This document shows, one piece after another, positions 1 to 5,346 of a DNA stretch of 5,346 nucleotides. The notes under the pieces were generated by a model. That model saw nothing but the letters and a program-made list of their open reading frames with translations, was not told the origin of the DNA and searched no databases. The translations under genes were made by a program, and so were the position numbers. Position 1 is the first letter of the stretch; the number at the start of each line of letters is the position of its first letter. Source of the DNA: Thermoplasmata archaeon (lineage in GTDB: Archaea; Thermoplasmatota; Thermoplasmata; Thermoplasmatales; GCA-001856825); the NCBI GenBank assembly GCA_021793855.1, contig JAJYRY010000075.1, positions 1 to 5,346 on the forward strand, read 5' to 3'.

Positions 1-1086
1 TTCGGTGACCCCGGCGTTGCAAAGAGCCAGATCCTGACCTACGCTGCAAACATTGCGCCTAAATCGGTTTATACGTCAGGAAAGGGCAGCTCGGCTGCAG
101 GCCTAACTGCGGCTGCGGTAAAAGACGAGATGTCTGAAGGTAGATGGACTTTAGAGGCAGGCACACTGGTACTTGCAGACGGTGGACTTGCAGCTGTTGA
201 TGAACTCGACAAGATGGACAAGGAAGACAGCGGTGCAATGCATCAGGCGATGGAACAGCAGACCGTCTCAATTTCCAAGGCTGGAATCAATGCAACTCTT
301 ATGTCCAGATGCGCTGTCCTCGGCGCCGCAAATCCTAAATTCGGCAGGTATGACGAAAATGAGCCTTTCCCTGCTCAAACAGAATTTCCTGCCACATTGC
401 TTTCAAGATTTGACCTGATATTCGTCATTGTTGATAGGCCAGGAAAGGTTGACAACGATATGGCAGATTACATACTCAAAGTTCACAGAGCAGGAGAAAG
501 TATAGCAAGTGGACGTGGAGGAGAAAAGGCGCAGGTATATCCAGTTTTTGAACACGACTTCCTGAAGAAATACATAATCTATGCTAGGAAAACATGCTTC
601 CCTCTTATGTCACCTAAGGCCAGCGACATGATTAAGAAGTTCTATGTCGACAGGAGGGCATCAACATCAAAGCAGGGTACGGTCTCCATTACCCCACGAC
701 AATTAGAAGCATTAGTGAGATTATCAGAAGCCTCAGCAAGGGTAAGGCTCTCAGATAGGGTCGATGAACAGGATGTTGAAAGAGCAGAAAGGCTCATGGA
801 ATCTTTCCTGAACCAGACAACTGTTGTGAACGGTATTCCGGACGTGGATATTATCCTCACAGGATTTGCCCAAAAGGATCGGAAGGCAGCATTCTCCCTG
901 ACCGATATCATTAGGAGACTGATGGAGGCGAGCCCAAACAGGTGGGCCTCACTCAAGGATATCATAGAGGAAGCTAGGAGTGCTGGGGTGGACCAAAGCC
1001 AGGTCGAGCGAACGCTTGAAATGATGAATAAAAAAGGAACCATAATAAAAGGAAATAATGACCAGTCTTTCCGCATTGTCGGTTAA
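1..1086 (+). CDS. mcm: Replicative DNA helicase MCM, C-terminal part (5' end outside window)
   Basis: ATP-driven 3'-5' helicase that unwinds DNA at archaeal replication forks, normally as a homohexamer. The reading frame is open from base 1, so the N-terminal DNA-binding domain lies upstream; 361 codons are visible, then TAA. Numbered from the window edge, I see Walker A GDPGVAKSQ (residues 2-10, Lys8), Walker B AAVDELDKM (Asp67-Glu68), the presensor-1 hairpin with SKAG (Lys93), sensor 1 GAANP (Asn111), the arginine finger LLSRFDLIF (Arg136) and the sensor 2 arginine in TPRQ (Arg233). Residues from about 295 to the end fit the C-terminal winged helix. All catalytic residues are present, and no intein interrupts the Walker A or arginine-finger regions that are visible. 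It probably heads or continues an operon with the DUF424 and folP genes downstream. The family call is secure; the true length and start cannot be seen. Confidence 0.97.
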   Translation, partial: FGDPGVAKSQILTYAANIAPKSVYTSGKGSSAAGLTAAAVKDEMSEGRWTLEAGTLVLADGGLAAVDELDKMDKEDSGAMHQAMEQQTVSISKAGINATLMSRCAVLGAANPKFGRYDENEPFPAQTEFPATLLSRFDLIFVIVDRPGKVDNDMADYILKVHRAGESIASGRGGEKAQVYPVFEHDFLKKYIIYARKTCFPLMSPKASDMIKKFYVDRRASTSKQGTVSITPRQLEALVRLSEASARVRLSDRVDEQDVERAERLMESFLNQTTVVNGIPDVDIILTGFAQKDRKAAFSLTDIIRRLMEASPNRWASLKDIIEEARSAGVDQSQVERTLEMMNKKGTIIKGNNDQSFRIVG

Positions 1087-1098
1087 ATGGGGATCGAT

Positions 1099-1103
1099 GA
1101 GGT
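1099..1103 (+). promoter_or_regulatory. Ribosome binding site for the DUF424 gene
   Basis: GAGGT lies 9 bases before the TTG at 1113. This supports the non-ATG start. The same frame is closed by TGA at 1098-1100, and no ATG or GTG is available between that stop and the conserved N-terminus. Confidence 0.6.
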
Positions 1104-1112
1104 AAGATACAC

Positions 1113-1409
1113 TTGATATGGACAAGAGTCTTCAGGACACCAACTGACACCCTTCTTGCAGCAGCAGATGAGGAATTAATTGGTAGGGAACTAAAAGAGG
1201 GGAAGTTTAAGCTAAACGTCTCTGTCAACTTCTACAAGGAAATTCTTGTTGAGGATTCTGCCCTGAGAGACTTATTGTCAATGTGTTCTGTAGCAAATTT
1301 AGTAGGGAATAGGACCGTAGGTATAGCAATAGAGGCAGGATACATTTCAAGGGAGAACGTAATATACATACAAGGGGTAGCGCATGCACAGTTCACGACA
1401 ATGGAATGA
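1113..1409 (+). CDS. DUF424 family protein, TTG start
   Basis: A 98-residue protein matching the conserved archaeal DUF424 family, whose function I cannot state. The family pattern runs the whole length: an N-terminal strand with RVFRTPTDTLLAAADEELIGREL (residues 5-27, quoted as the key stretch around DEELIGRE), the central FKLNVSVNFYKE segment (32-43), ANLVGNRTVGIAIEAG (about 61-76) and a final IQGVAHAQF motif. There is no signal peptide or membrane segment, so it is probably cytoplasmic. TTG is the only usable start: the frame opens after TGA at 1098-1100, and GAGGT sits 9 bases upstream. It begins 26 bases after the MCM stop, and its last 26 bases overlap the folP start, so co-transcription and translational coupling are likely. 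A role tied to its neighbours is not demonstrated by this context alone. The full-length family match makes it a real gene. Confidence 0.88.
   Translation: MIWTRVFRTPTDTLLAAADEELIGRELKEGKFKLNVSVNFYKEILVEDSALRDLLSMCSVANLVGNRTVGIAIEAGYISRENVIYIQGVAHAQFTTME
1374..1378 (+). promoter_or_regulatory. Possible ribosome binding site for folP
   Basis: GGGGT lies 5 bases before ATG 1384, inside the end of the DUF424 gene. It is a partial match to the archaeal anti-Shine-Dalgarno sequence. A competing candidate, GGATGAT at 1614-1620, precedes the in-frame ATG at 1627 and would give a protein without the N-terminal extension. Confidence 0.4.
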
Positions 1410-2451
1410 CAGTATCTTCAGGTTCAGTGCTATCTCAGTATCACGGGAATACAACATTCCCATTTCTGAATTGATCGATTTCCAGGCCTTCCTTGTCACC
1501 AAAAAAACACTTGATATCAAGCATAGGAAATGGAGTGCGGGGGATCACAATATTTACGCCTTAAATTACAGTGACATTAATGGAATTTTGAAAGGACTGG
1601 ATTCCCCCTTGAAGGATGATTTCTGGATGTCTCAGCCTTCTGTAAGAATTCGGGGAAAGCTAAATGCAATAGAATTCCCAAGCGTAATGACAGTACTTAA
1701 CATGACACCTGATTCCTTCTATCCAGGTAGCAGATTGACCGAAGACGAGGTGAATGAAAGACTGGATGAAATTGCGAAGGCAGGTGGCAGCATTGTTGAT
1801 ATCGGGGGGCAGAGCACTAGACCTGGCAGCGAAAGGGTCTCTGTGCGGGAGGAAATGAAGAGAATCTCCAAAGCGGTTGAAATCTCTCTCAATAGAGGAT
1901 TCACTGTTTCGGTAGATTCATATCAACCTAAAATTCAGGAGGAATGTCTGGAAATGGGGACACACATAGTAAACGATGTTAGCGGTTCTCAAAACATGGA
2001 AATATGGAAGCTCGTGAAGCGTTACGATGTCCCCTTGGTAATAATGCACAAGAAGGGGGATTTTAAGACAATGCAGGACTCACCGTCGTATGAAAACGTG
2101 GTCAATGAAGTATCATCGTTCTTTCTCAGGAAGATTAAGGAAGCACAGAAAGCAGGAGTGGAAGATAACATTATCCTTGATCCGGGCATTGGATTTGGGA
2201 AAAGGGTGGAGGATAACCTATCGATCATTAAGAACATTCGTGATTTCAAGATCGGTCCACCGTTACTGATTGGACTTTCAAGGAAGAATTTCATAGGAAA
2301 ACTTCTGGATGAAAGTGTTGATGAGCGCGACACCTCTTCCCTCATCTTCAATTCAATCGCAATAATGAATGGAGCTGACATTATAAGAGTGCATGATACT
2401 GAGGAAAACGTCAAATTAATTAAAATAATAAAAAAATTGAAAGATTTCTAG
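1384..2451 (+). CDS. folP: Dihydropteroate synthase with N-terminal extension
   Basis: Condenses 6-hydroxymethyl-dihydropterin pyrophosphate with p-aminobenzoate (or a related aryl amine) to give dihydropteroate, a folate/pterin cofactor step in the cytoplasm. The TIM-barrel signatures are in order: LNMTPDSF (residues 105-112), DIGGQSTRPGS (139-149), VSVDSY (Asp178), IVNDVSG (Asn197), MHKKGDFKTMQ (221-231), ILDPGIGFGK (Asp266), GLSRKNFIG (Lys301) and GADIIRVHD (Arg335, His337). Every usual active-site residue is present, so the enzyme looks functional. The protein is 355 residues against about 280 for typical bacterial enzymes; the surplus is N-terminal, with roughly the first 95 residues preceding the barrel. 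ATG 1384 is the earliest start because TAG closes the frame at 1378-1380. In-frame TTG codons (1471, 1588) and ATG 1627 are alternatives, the last giving 274 residues. The C-terminus is lysine-rich, and its A-rich codons coincide with the hppA terminator on the other strand. Confidence 0.95.
   Translation: MHSSRQWNDSIFRFSAISVSREYNIPISELIDFQAFLVTKKTLDIKHRKWSAGDHNIYALNYSDINGILKGLDSPLKDDFWMSQPSVRIRGKLNAIEFPSVMTVLNMTPDSFYPGSRLTEDEVNERLDEIAKAGGSIVDIGGQSTRPGSERVSVREEMKRISKAVEISLNRGFTVSVDSYQPKIQEECLEMGTHIVNDVSGSQNMEIWKLVKRYDVPLVIMHKKGDFKTMQDSPSYENVVNEVSSFFLRKIKEAQKAGVEDNIILDPGIGFGKRVEDNLSIIKNIRDFKIGPPLLIGLSRKNFIGKLLDESVDERDTSSLIFNSIAIMNGADIIRVHDTEENVKLIKIIKKLKDF
2411..2437 (-). terminator. T-rich terminator of hppA, embedded in folP
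   Basis: Eleven bases past the hppA stop, the minus strand reads seven T in a row (2436-2430) followed by TATTATTTTAATTAATTT. Archaeal RNA polymerase commonly terminates at such T tracts without needing a hairpin. The tract is antisense to the last codons of folP. No hairpin is evident before it. Confidence 0.55.
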
Positions 2452-4538
2452 ATATGGATGAGGTAGTGATACATTATTATGCCGACGAAAAGGATCGATA
2501 TTGTGTTAACTACCTTTACCAACGGGTTGATGGCCGGACCAGCAGTATCCTTCGTAGCGTCACCTACGGTATCACCCACAACAGCAGACTTGTGAGCCTC
2601 TGACCCTTTACCCCCGTAGTTCCCCTGCTCAATGTACTTCTTCGCGTTGTCCCACGCGCCACCCCCAACCGTCATCATGATTGCAAGCGGAAATCCAGAT
2701 ATTATGACCCCCATGAGCAGACCACCCACTGCAAGCGGTCCAAGCACAAATCCTACAACTATGGGTGTCAATACAGCTATCAATGCGGGAACCATAAGCT
2801 GCCTCAATGCTTCCTTCGTTACGATATCTACCGCCTTACCATAGTCAGGTTCATCTTCTCCTGTAAGAATCTTTGGTTTAAGTTTGAACTGTGACCTGAC
2901 TTCCTCAACAATGGCAGATGCAGCCTTTCCGACTGCATTCATCAGGTATGAAGTGAAGAAGAAGGGTAGCGACCCACCTATCAGCAATCCTGCAACAACT
3001 ATCGGGTCATCCAGTTGTATTACCTGGAATTGTGGAAGAGTTGAGATCAGAGTCTTGAAGGCAGCGAATAACGTTAGGGCAGCAAGGGCTGCACTGCCGA
3101 TTGCATATCCCTTGGTAACTGCCTTCGTTGTATTTCCGACTGCATCCAAAGGATCTGTGACTTCCTTCCTCGTCTTCTCGTCAAAACCTGACATTTCTGC
3201 AATACCGCCTGCATTGTCCGTTATGGGACCGTATGAATCGATGGAAATGATCATTCCAGTCGCAGATAGCATACTTGCAGCTGCGATGGCTATCCCGTAA
3301 AGGCCCATCTGGGAATCCCCACCATAAGATGAATAGGTTATAAAGAACGATATTACTATCCCTGCCACTATGACTATGGCAGGAATGAATACTGCTTGAA
3401 GTCCATATGCCAATCCGGTAATGATGTTTGTACCGGTACCTGTAACAGATGATTTGGCAATCTTTGCTACGGGTGAAAATCTTTCAGACGTGTAGTATTC
3501 TGTAACGTAAACTATCACTCCCATGATGATGATACCTATGATTGCATCAAAATAGATTGCCAGATTACCCTTCATGAGGTAATAGTCAACGAAATAGAAA
3601 CCTATTGCAGACAGAATTACTGTTACAATTAGCCCTTTGTAAAGCGCAGTCATTATTCTCTGTTTCTCACCCTTCTTCACGAAGAATGATCCAACGATTG
3701 TGGCAAGGATTGCAACTCCACCTATCGCTAAGGGAAGGATAATTCCACTCTGTGTAAGATACTTTGAGCCTAGAGGGGATGAGTAAATCAAATAAGCAAG
3801 GAGCATGGCTGATAATGCAGTCACAACATACGTCTCAAACAAATCAGCTCCCATCCCAGCGCAATCCCCAACATTGTCTCCGACATTGTCTGCTATGACT
3901 GCCGGGTTTCTTGGGTCATCCTCGGGTATTCCAGCCTCCACCTTACCGACAAGATCAGCCCCAACATCCGCCCCCTTTGTATAAATTCCGCCACCTACCC
4001 TTGCGAACAGGCTAACCAGGGAAGCTCCAAAAATATAACCTACCATCGGAGTTGGATTTCCAAACCACATATAGAACACAACAAGTCCCAAGAGTGCTAG
4101 CGAAGCGACCATTAGCCCAGTGACTGTCCCTCCCCTGAATGCAAGTTTCAAAGCAGGGTTAAGTCCCTTCTTAGCCTCAATTGCAGTCCTCACATTTGCC
4201 CTGACAGAAATGCTCATCCCAATAAGTCCCGCTACTGCAGACCCAGTGGCTCCGACAAGGAAACCAACGGTGAGTTTCCACGCCTCGGATATTCCGGAAG
4301 ATGCGTAGAAAGCAAAAAAGATTATGACCGCAAGTATCGCAGCGAATATGAATACATTGGTATATTGCCTCCTCATGAATGCGTTTGCACCTTTGCGTAT
4401 GGATAACGAAATCTTTTCTGGTTTTTCCTCACTGACAGGTATCCTCAGGAGTAGGAAACTCTGAATCCCTGCATATGCAAGACCCACCAGTGCTGTTGCT
4501 AGTATGAATAGTTCCCAGTTTAGCAGATATGATGCCAT
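2448..4538 (-). CDS. hppA: K+-independent, proton-pumping membrane pyrophosphatase
   Basis: An integral membrane enzyme that couples hydrolysis of pyrophosphate to proton export. The 696 residues are typical of the family and contain about 15-16 hydrophobic segments. Substrate and Mg-binding motifs are intact: DVGADLVGKVE (191-201), EDDPRNP (206-212), DNVGDNVGD (217-225), ADLFETY (231-237), TEYYTS (346-351), ITDNAGGIAEM (439-449) and GDTVGD with KDTAGP (655-668). GNTTKAVT (468-475) has Lys472 and Thr475 at the two positions that, from published work on the family, separate K+-independent pumps (Lys, Thr) from K+-dependent ones (Ala, Gly/Ala). K+-independent members characterised so far pump H+. 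One deviation is GDATKDT where many relatives have GDP-aromatic-KDT. ATG 4538 is the only start before an in-frame TAA at 4562-4560. GGGGT lies only 2 bases upstream, so the start may be leaderless. The gene is convergent with folP and overlaps it by 4 bases. Confidence 0.97.
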   Translation of the reverse strand: MASYLLNWELFILATALVGLAYAGIQSFLLLRIPVSEEKPEKISLSIRKGANAFMRRQYTNVFIFAAILAVIIFFAFYASSGISEAWKLTVGFLVGATGSAVAGLIGMSISVRANVRTAIEAKKGLNPALKLAFRGGTVTGLMVASLALLGLVVFYMWFGNPTPMVGYIFGASLVSLFARVGGGIYTKGADVGADLVGKVEAGIPEDDPRNPAVIADNVGDNVGDCAGMGADLFETYVVTALSAMLLAYLIYSSPLGSKYLTQSGIILPLAIGGVAILATIVGSFFVKKGEKQRIMTALYKGLIVTVILSAIGFYFVDYYLMKGNLAIYFDAIIGIIIMGVIVYVTEYYTSERFSPVAKIAKSSVTGTGTNIITGLAYGLQAVFIPAIVIVAGIVISFFITYSSYGGDSQMGLYGIAIAAASMLSATGMIISIDSYGPITDNAGGIAEMSGFDEKTRKEVTDPLDAVGNTTKAVTKGYAIGSAALAALTLFAAFKTLISTLPQFQVIQLDDPIVVAGLLIGGSLPFFFTSYLMNAVGKAASAIVEEVRSQFKLKPKILTGEDEPDYGKAVDIVTKEALRQLMVPALIAVLTPIVVGFVLGPLAVGGLLMGVIISGFPLAIMMTVGGGAWDNAKKYIEQGNYGGKGSEAHKSAVVGDTVGDATKDTAGPAINPLVKVVNTISILFVGIIMYHYLIHI

Positions 4539-4557
4539 CGACCCCGAATTTTCATGT

Positions 4558-4592
4558 CGTTAATAACGTTTGCTTGATTATTCTTTATTTAT
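4558..4592 (-). promoter_or_regulatory. Candidate hppA promoter region
   Basis: Two TATA-like elements precede hppA. ATAAATAA (4592-4585) would place the start of transcription near 4563, giving a leader of about 25 bases. TTATTAA (4566-4560) lies about 25 bases before ATG 4538 and would give a leaderless message. The second sits within the perfect inverted repeat CGTTA-A-TAACG (4558-4568), which could also be a regulator site. The 129-base gap to sepF, only weakly T-rich at its sepF end (TAATTAATTTTC past the sepF stop), suggests hppA is transcribed separately. Confidence 0.4.
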
Positions 4593-4667
4593 GGCCATCT
4601 TTCGTTGATAAAACTATCTTTATACCTATGATAAACAGAAATAATACGGGAATGAAAATTAATTACA

Positions 4668-5045
4668 CTAGAGAGATGAAGGCGTTCTTATCTTGTTCCT
4701 ATCTATTTTCATTCCTCTTGGGGTAACTATAAGGTACCTGTTGCCAAGTGCAACAACGTCTCCTCCATTGTCTCCGGCAGACCTTTTAAGCTCGCTCACG
4801 ATCCTTCTTAACTGCAACTCGTCAGATTGTATTGCCGCATAATCAAGTATCAGAACGTCCCCATTCAAGACAATTTCAGAAAACTGTGGCACCTCCTCAA
4901 ACTTTATCAGTTCACCAATTTTTACAGACGTCCCTGCTCCGGGCTCATCTGCAAATTGATATTCATTAAGATCAATGTATTTTCTCGGTTCCTTGGGAGG
5001 TCTATCTGTTCTGATAACCGTCTTTTTCCTGAAAGTCATTGGCAT
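4668..5045 (-). CDS. sepF: Archaeal SepF-like cell division protein
   Basis: SepF binds FtsZ and, in archaea studied so far, tethers the division ring to the membrane; this protein matches that family (formerly DUF552). Its 125 residues comprise a basic, proline-containing N-terminus (1-37, with KYIDLNEY at 22-29) and the compact alpha/beta SepF domain (about 38-120). The domain has VKIGELIKFEEVPQF (41-55), GDVLILDYAAI (62-72), a helix at 73-89, and the turn and strand DNGGDVVALGNRYLIVTP (92-109), which resembles the dimer-forming end of bacterial SepF. ATG 5045 is well fixed: AGGTGA is 6 bases upstream and TGA closes the frame at 5054-5052. Oddly, the N-terminus MPMTFRKKTVIRTD shows no clear amphipathic membrane-targeting helix. 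The next gene on the strand, hppA, is 129 bases away. The family call is good; the division role here is inferred. Confidence 0.85.
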   Translation of the reverse strand: MPMTFRKKTVIRTDRPPKEPRKYIDLNEYQFADEPGAGTSVKIGELIKFEEVPQFSEIVLNGDVLILDYAAIQSDELQLRRIVSELKRSAGDNGGDVVALGNRYLIVTPRGMKIDRNKIRTPSSL

Positions 5046-5051
5046 CGTTGT

Positions 5052-5057
5052 TCACCT
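5052..5057 (-). promoter_or_regulatory. Strong ribosome binding site for sepF
   Basis: AGGTGA on the minus strand (5057-5052), 6 bases before ATG 5045, is a very good match to the archaeal anti-Shine-Dalgarno sequence. It fixes the start of sepF and implies a leadered transcript. Confidence 0.75.
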
Positions 5058-5077
5058 GCAAATAAATATAATCCTCA

Positions 5078-5097
5078 TTAATTAATATTTTCCTTAC
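5078..5097 (-). promoter_or_regulatory. Candidate sepF promoter (BRE/TATA)
   Basis: On the minus strand, GTAAGGAAAATATTAATTAA (5097-5078) has a purine-rich BRE-like part followed by an AT-rich TATA-like part centred near 5085. Transcription would start near 5060, just ahead of the AGGTGA ribosome binding site. A second AT-rich stretch, TTATATTTA (near 5072-5063), is too close to allow a leader that includes this site. Confidence 0.4.
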
Positions 5098-5208
5098 ATC
5101 ATGAAGCCAGCTGGAACAAAGCAACTGAATGACTTTTAAGTCCAAATTTGAACCTAATTAAGTTACTGTCCTTGTTCCAAAATAAGGGGTAACTTGACCA
5201 ATTTTAAC

Positions 5209-5223
5209 GGAAAAATATTTTTG
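5209..5223 (+). promoter_or_regulatory. Promoter of tRNA-Tyr (BRE/TATA)
   Basis: GGAAAAATATTTTTG combines a BRE-like GGAAA with a TATA-like core; the inner AAAAATATTTTT (5211-5222) is a perfect palindrome. Its centre is about 27 bases before the first base of the tRNA, the normal archaeal spacing for a start at or just before the mature 5' end. Confidence 0.65.
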
Positions 5224-5243
5224 TCTGCACGGATAACCCAATA

Positions 5244-5345
5244 CCCGGCTTAGCTCAGTTGGTAGAGCGGTGGACTGTAGAGGGACAGCGCTGTGGCGCA
5301 ACCGCCGCCATCCACAGGTCGCTGGTTCAAATCCGGCAGCCGGGA
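5244..5345 (+). tRNA. tRNA-Tyr (GTA), intron-containing
   Basis: The complete tRNA is present as exons 5244-5280 and 5310-5345 (73 bases spliced). The acceptor stem CCCGGCT (5244-5250) pairs perfectly with AGCCGGG (5338-5344), with discriminator A5345. C1-G72 plus A73 are the archaeal tyrosine identity features. The D arm is GCTC/GAGC (5253-5256, 5265-5268) with an 8-base loop. The anticodon stem GTGGA (5270-5274) pairs with TCCAC (5311-5315), and the anticodon GTA is 5277-5279. The T arm is GCTGG/CCGGC (5321-5325, 5333-5337, one G-T pair) with loop TTCAAAT. The base after the discriminator is T, so CCA is not encoded and must be added after transcription. The spliced anticodon loop is CTGTAGA, as in other archaeal tRNA-Tyr. 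Confidence 0.97.
5281..5309 (+). other. tRNA-Tyr intron, position 37/38, 29 bases
   Basis: The intron is required to restore a 7-base anticodon loop and the TCCAC half of the anticodon stem. Its borders can shift by one base (5282-5310) with an identical product because A5281 equals A5310. Such introns are cut by the archaeal splicing endonuclease at a bulge-helix-bulge. The central helix expected here is CTGT (5275-5278) with GCCG (5304-5307): C-G, a T-C mismatch, G-C and T-G. The inner helix has only two clear pairs (G5282-C5303, G5283-C5302). The motif is therefore relaxed rather than canonical. The intron also contains a palindrome ACAGCGCTGT (5285-5294) and a hairpin GGCG-CAAC-CGCC (5295-5306). 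Confidence 0.9.
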
Positions 5346-5346
5346 T

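Noticed and set aside
1..420. Possible intein in MCM, common in archaeal helicases
   Set aside because: Walker A through the arginine finger are continuous with no insertion; sequence upstream of base 1 cannot be judged.
1087..1116. ATG at 1087 just after the MCM stop as start of the DUF424 gene
   Set aside because: It is in another frame and reaches a stop after nine codons; the DUF424 frame is closed at 1098-1100.
2632..3300. Long plus-strand frames opposite hppA
   Set aside because: They are the antisense of a clearly coding membrane pyrophosphatase and show no independent family features.
4619..4626. CTTTATAC on the plus strand as a promoter
   Set aside because: No plus-strand gene follows it; the motif lies between two minus-strand genes.
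4529..4726. Plus-strand frame of 65 codons across the sepF-hppA gap
   Set aside because: It overlaps the start of hppA and the end of sepF, has no good ribosome binding site, and its translation looks like AT-rich intergenic sequence with no family resemblance.
5101..5139. Short frame ATG to TAA of 12 codons upstream of tRNA-Tyr (MKPAGTKQLNDF)
   Set aside because: No ribosome binding site, no downstream protein gene it could regulate on that strand, and too short to distinguish from chance.
5285..5306. Intron palindrome and hairpin as a transcription terminator
   Set aside because: It lies inside a tRNA gene, has no T tract after it, and the 3' exon completes a perfect tRNA.

Overview
The window reads as ordinary archaeal chromosome, probably from a Thermoplasmata-like euryarchaeon. 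The archaeal assignment rests on an MCM replicative helicase, a DUF424 protein, an archaeal-type SepF, TATA/BRE-like promoters, and a tRNA-Tyr that starts with C1-G72 and carries a short intron at position 37/38. The Thermoplasmata placement is an inference from the combination of MCM, bacterial-type dihydropteroate synthase, K+-independent H+-pyrophosphatase and SepF; it would need a homology search.

Layout. Positions 1-2451 are a plus-strand block: the C-terminal 361 residues of MCM (5' end outside the window), then a DUF424 protein that starts at TTG 26 bases later, then dihydropteroate synthase (folP-type), whose start overlaps the DUF424 gene by 26 bases. The tight packing suggests one transcript. 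From 4538 down to 2448 a membrane-bound proton-pumping pyrophosphatase (hppA) runs on the minus strand and meets folP head-on. The two genes share the palindrome CTAG, in which both TAG stops lie. Upstream of hppA, on the same strand, is a SepF-like cell division protein (5045 to 4668). About 200 AT-rich bases then hold divergent promoters for sepF (minus) and for a complete intron-containing tRNA-Tyr (5244-5345, plus).

The genes belong to separate housekeeping functions: DNA unwinding (MCM), pterin/folate synthesis (FolP), energy conservation from pyrophosphate at the membrane (HppA), division-ring anchoring or organisation (SepF) and translation (tRNA-Tyr). I see no mobile element, CRISPR array, defence island or biosynthetic cluster, and no evidence of an undescribed multi-gene system. 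The points most worth checking are the degenerate splice motif of the tRNA intron, the SepF without a recognisable membrane-targeting helix, the roughly 95-residue N-terminal extension of FolP, and the hppA terminator that lies inside folP coding sequence.
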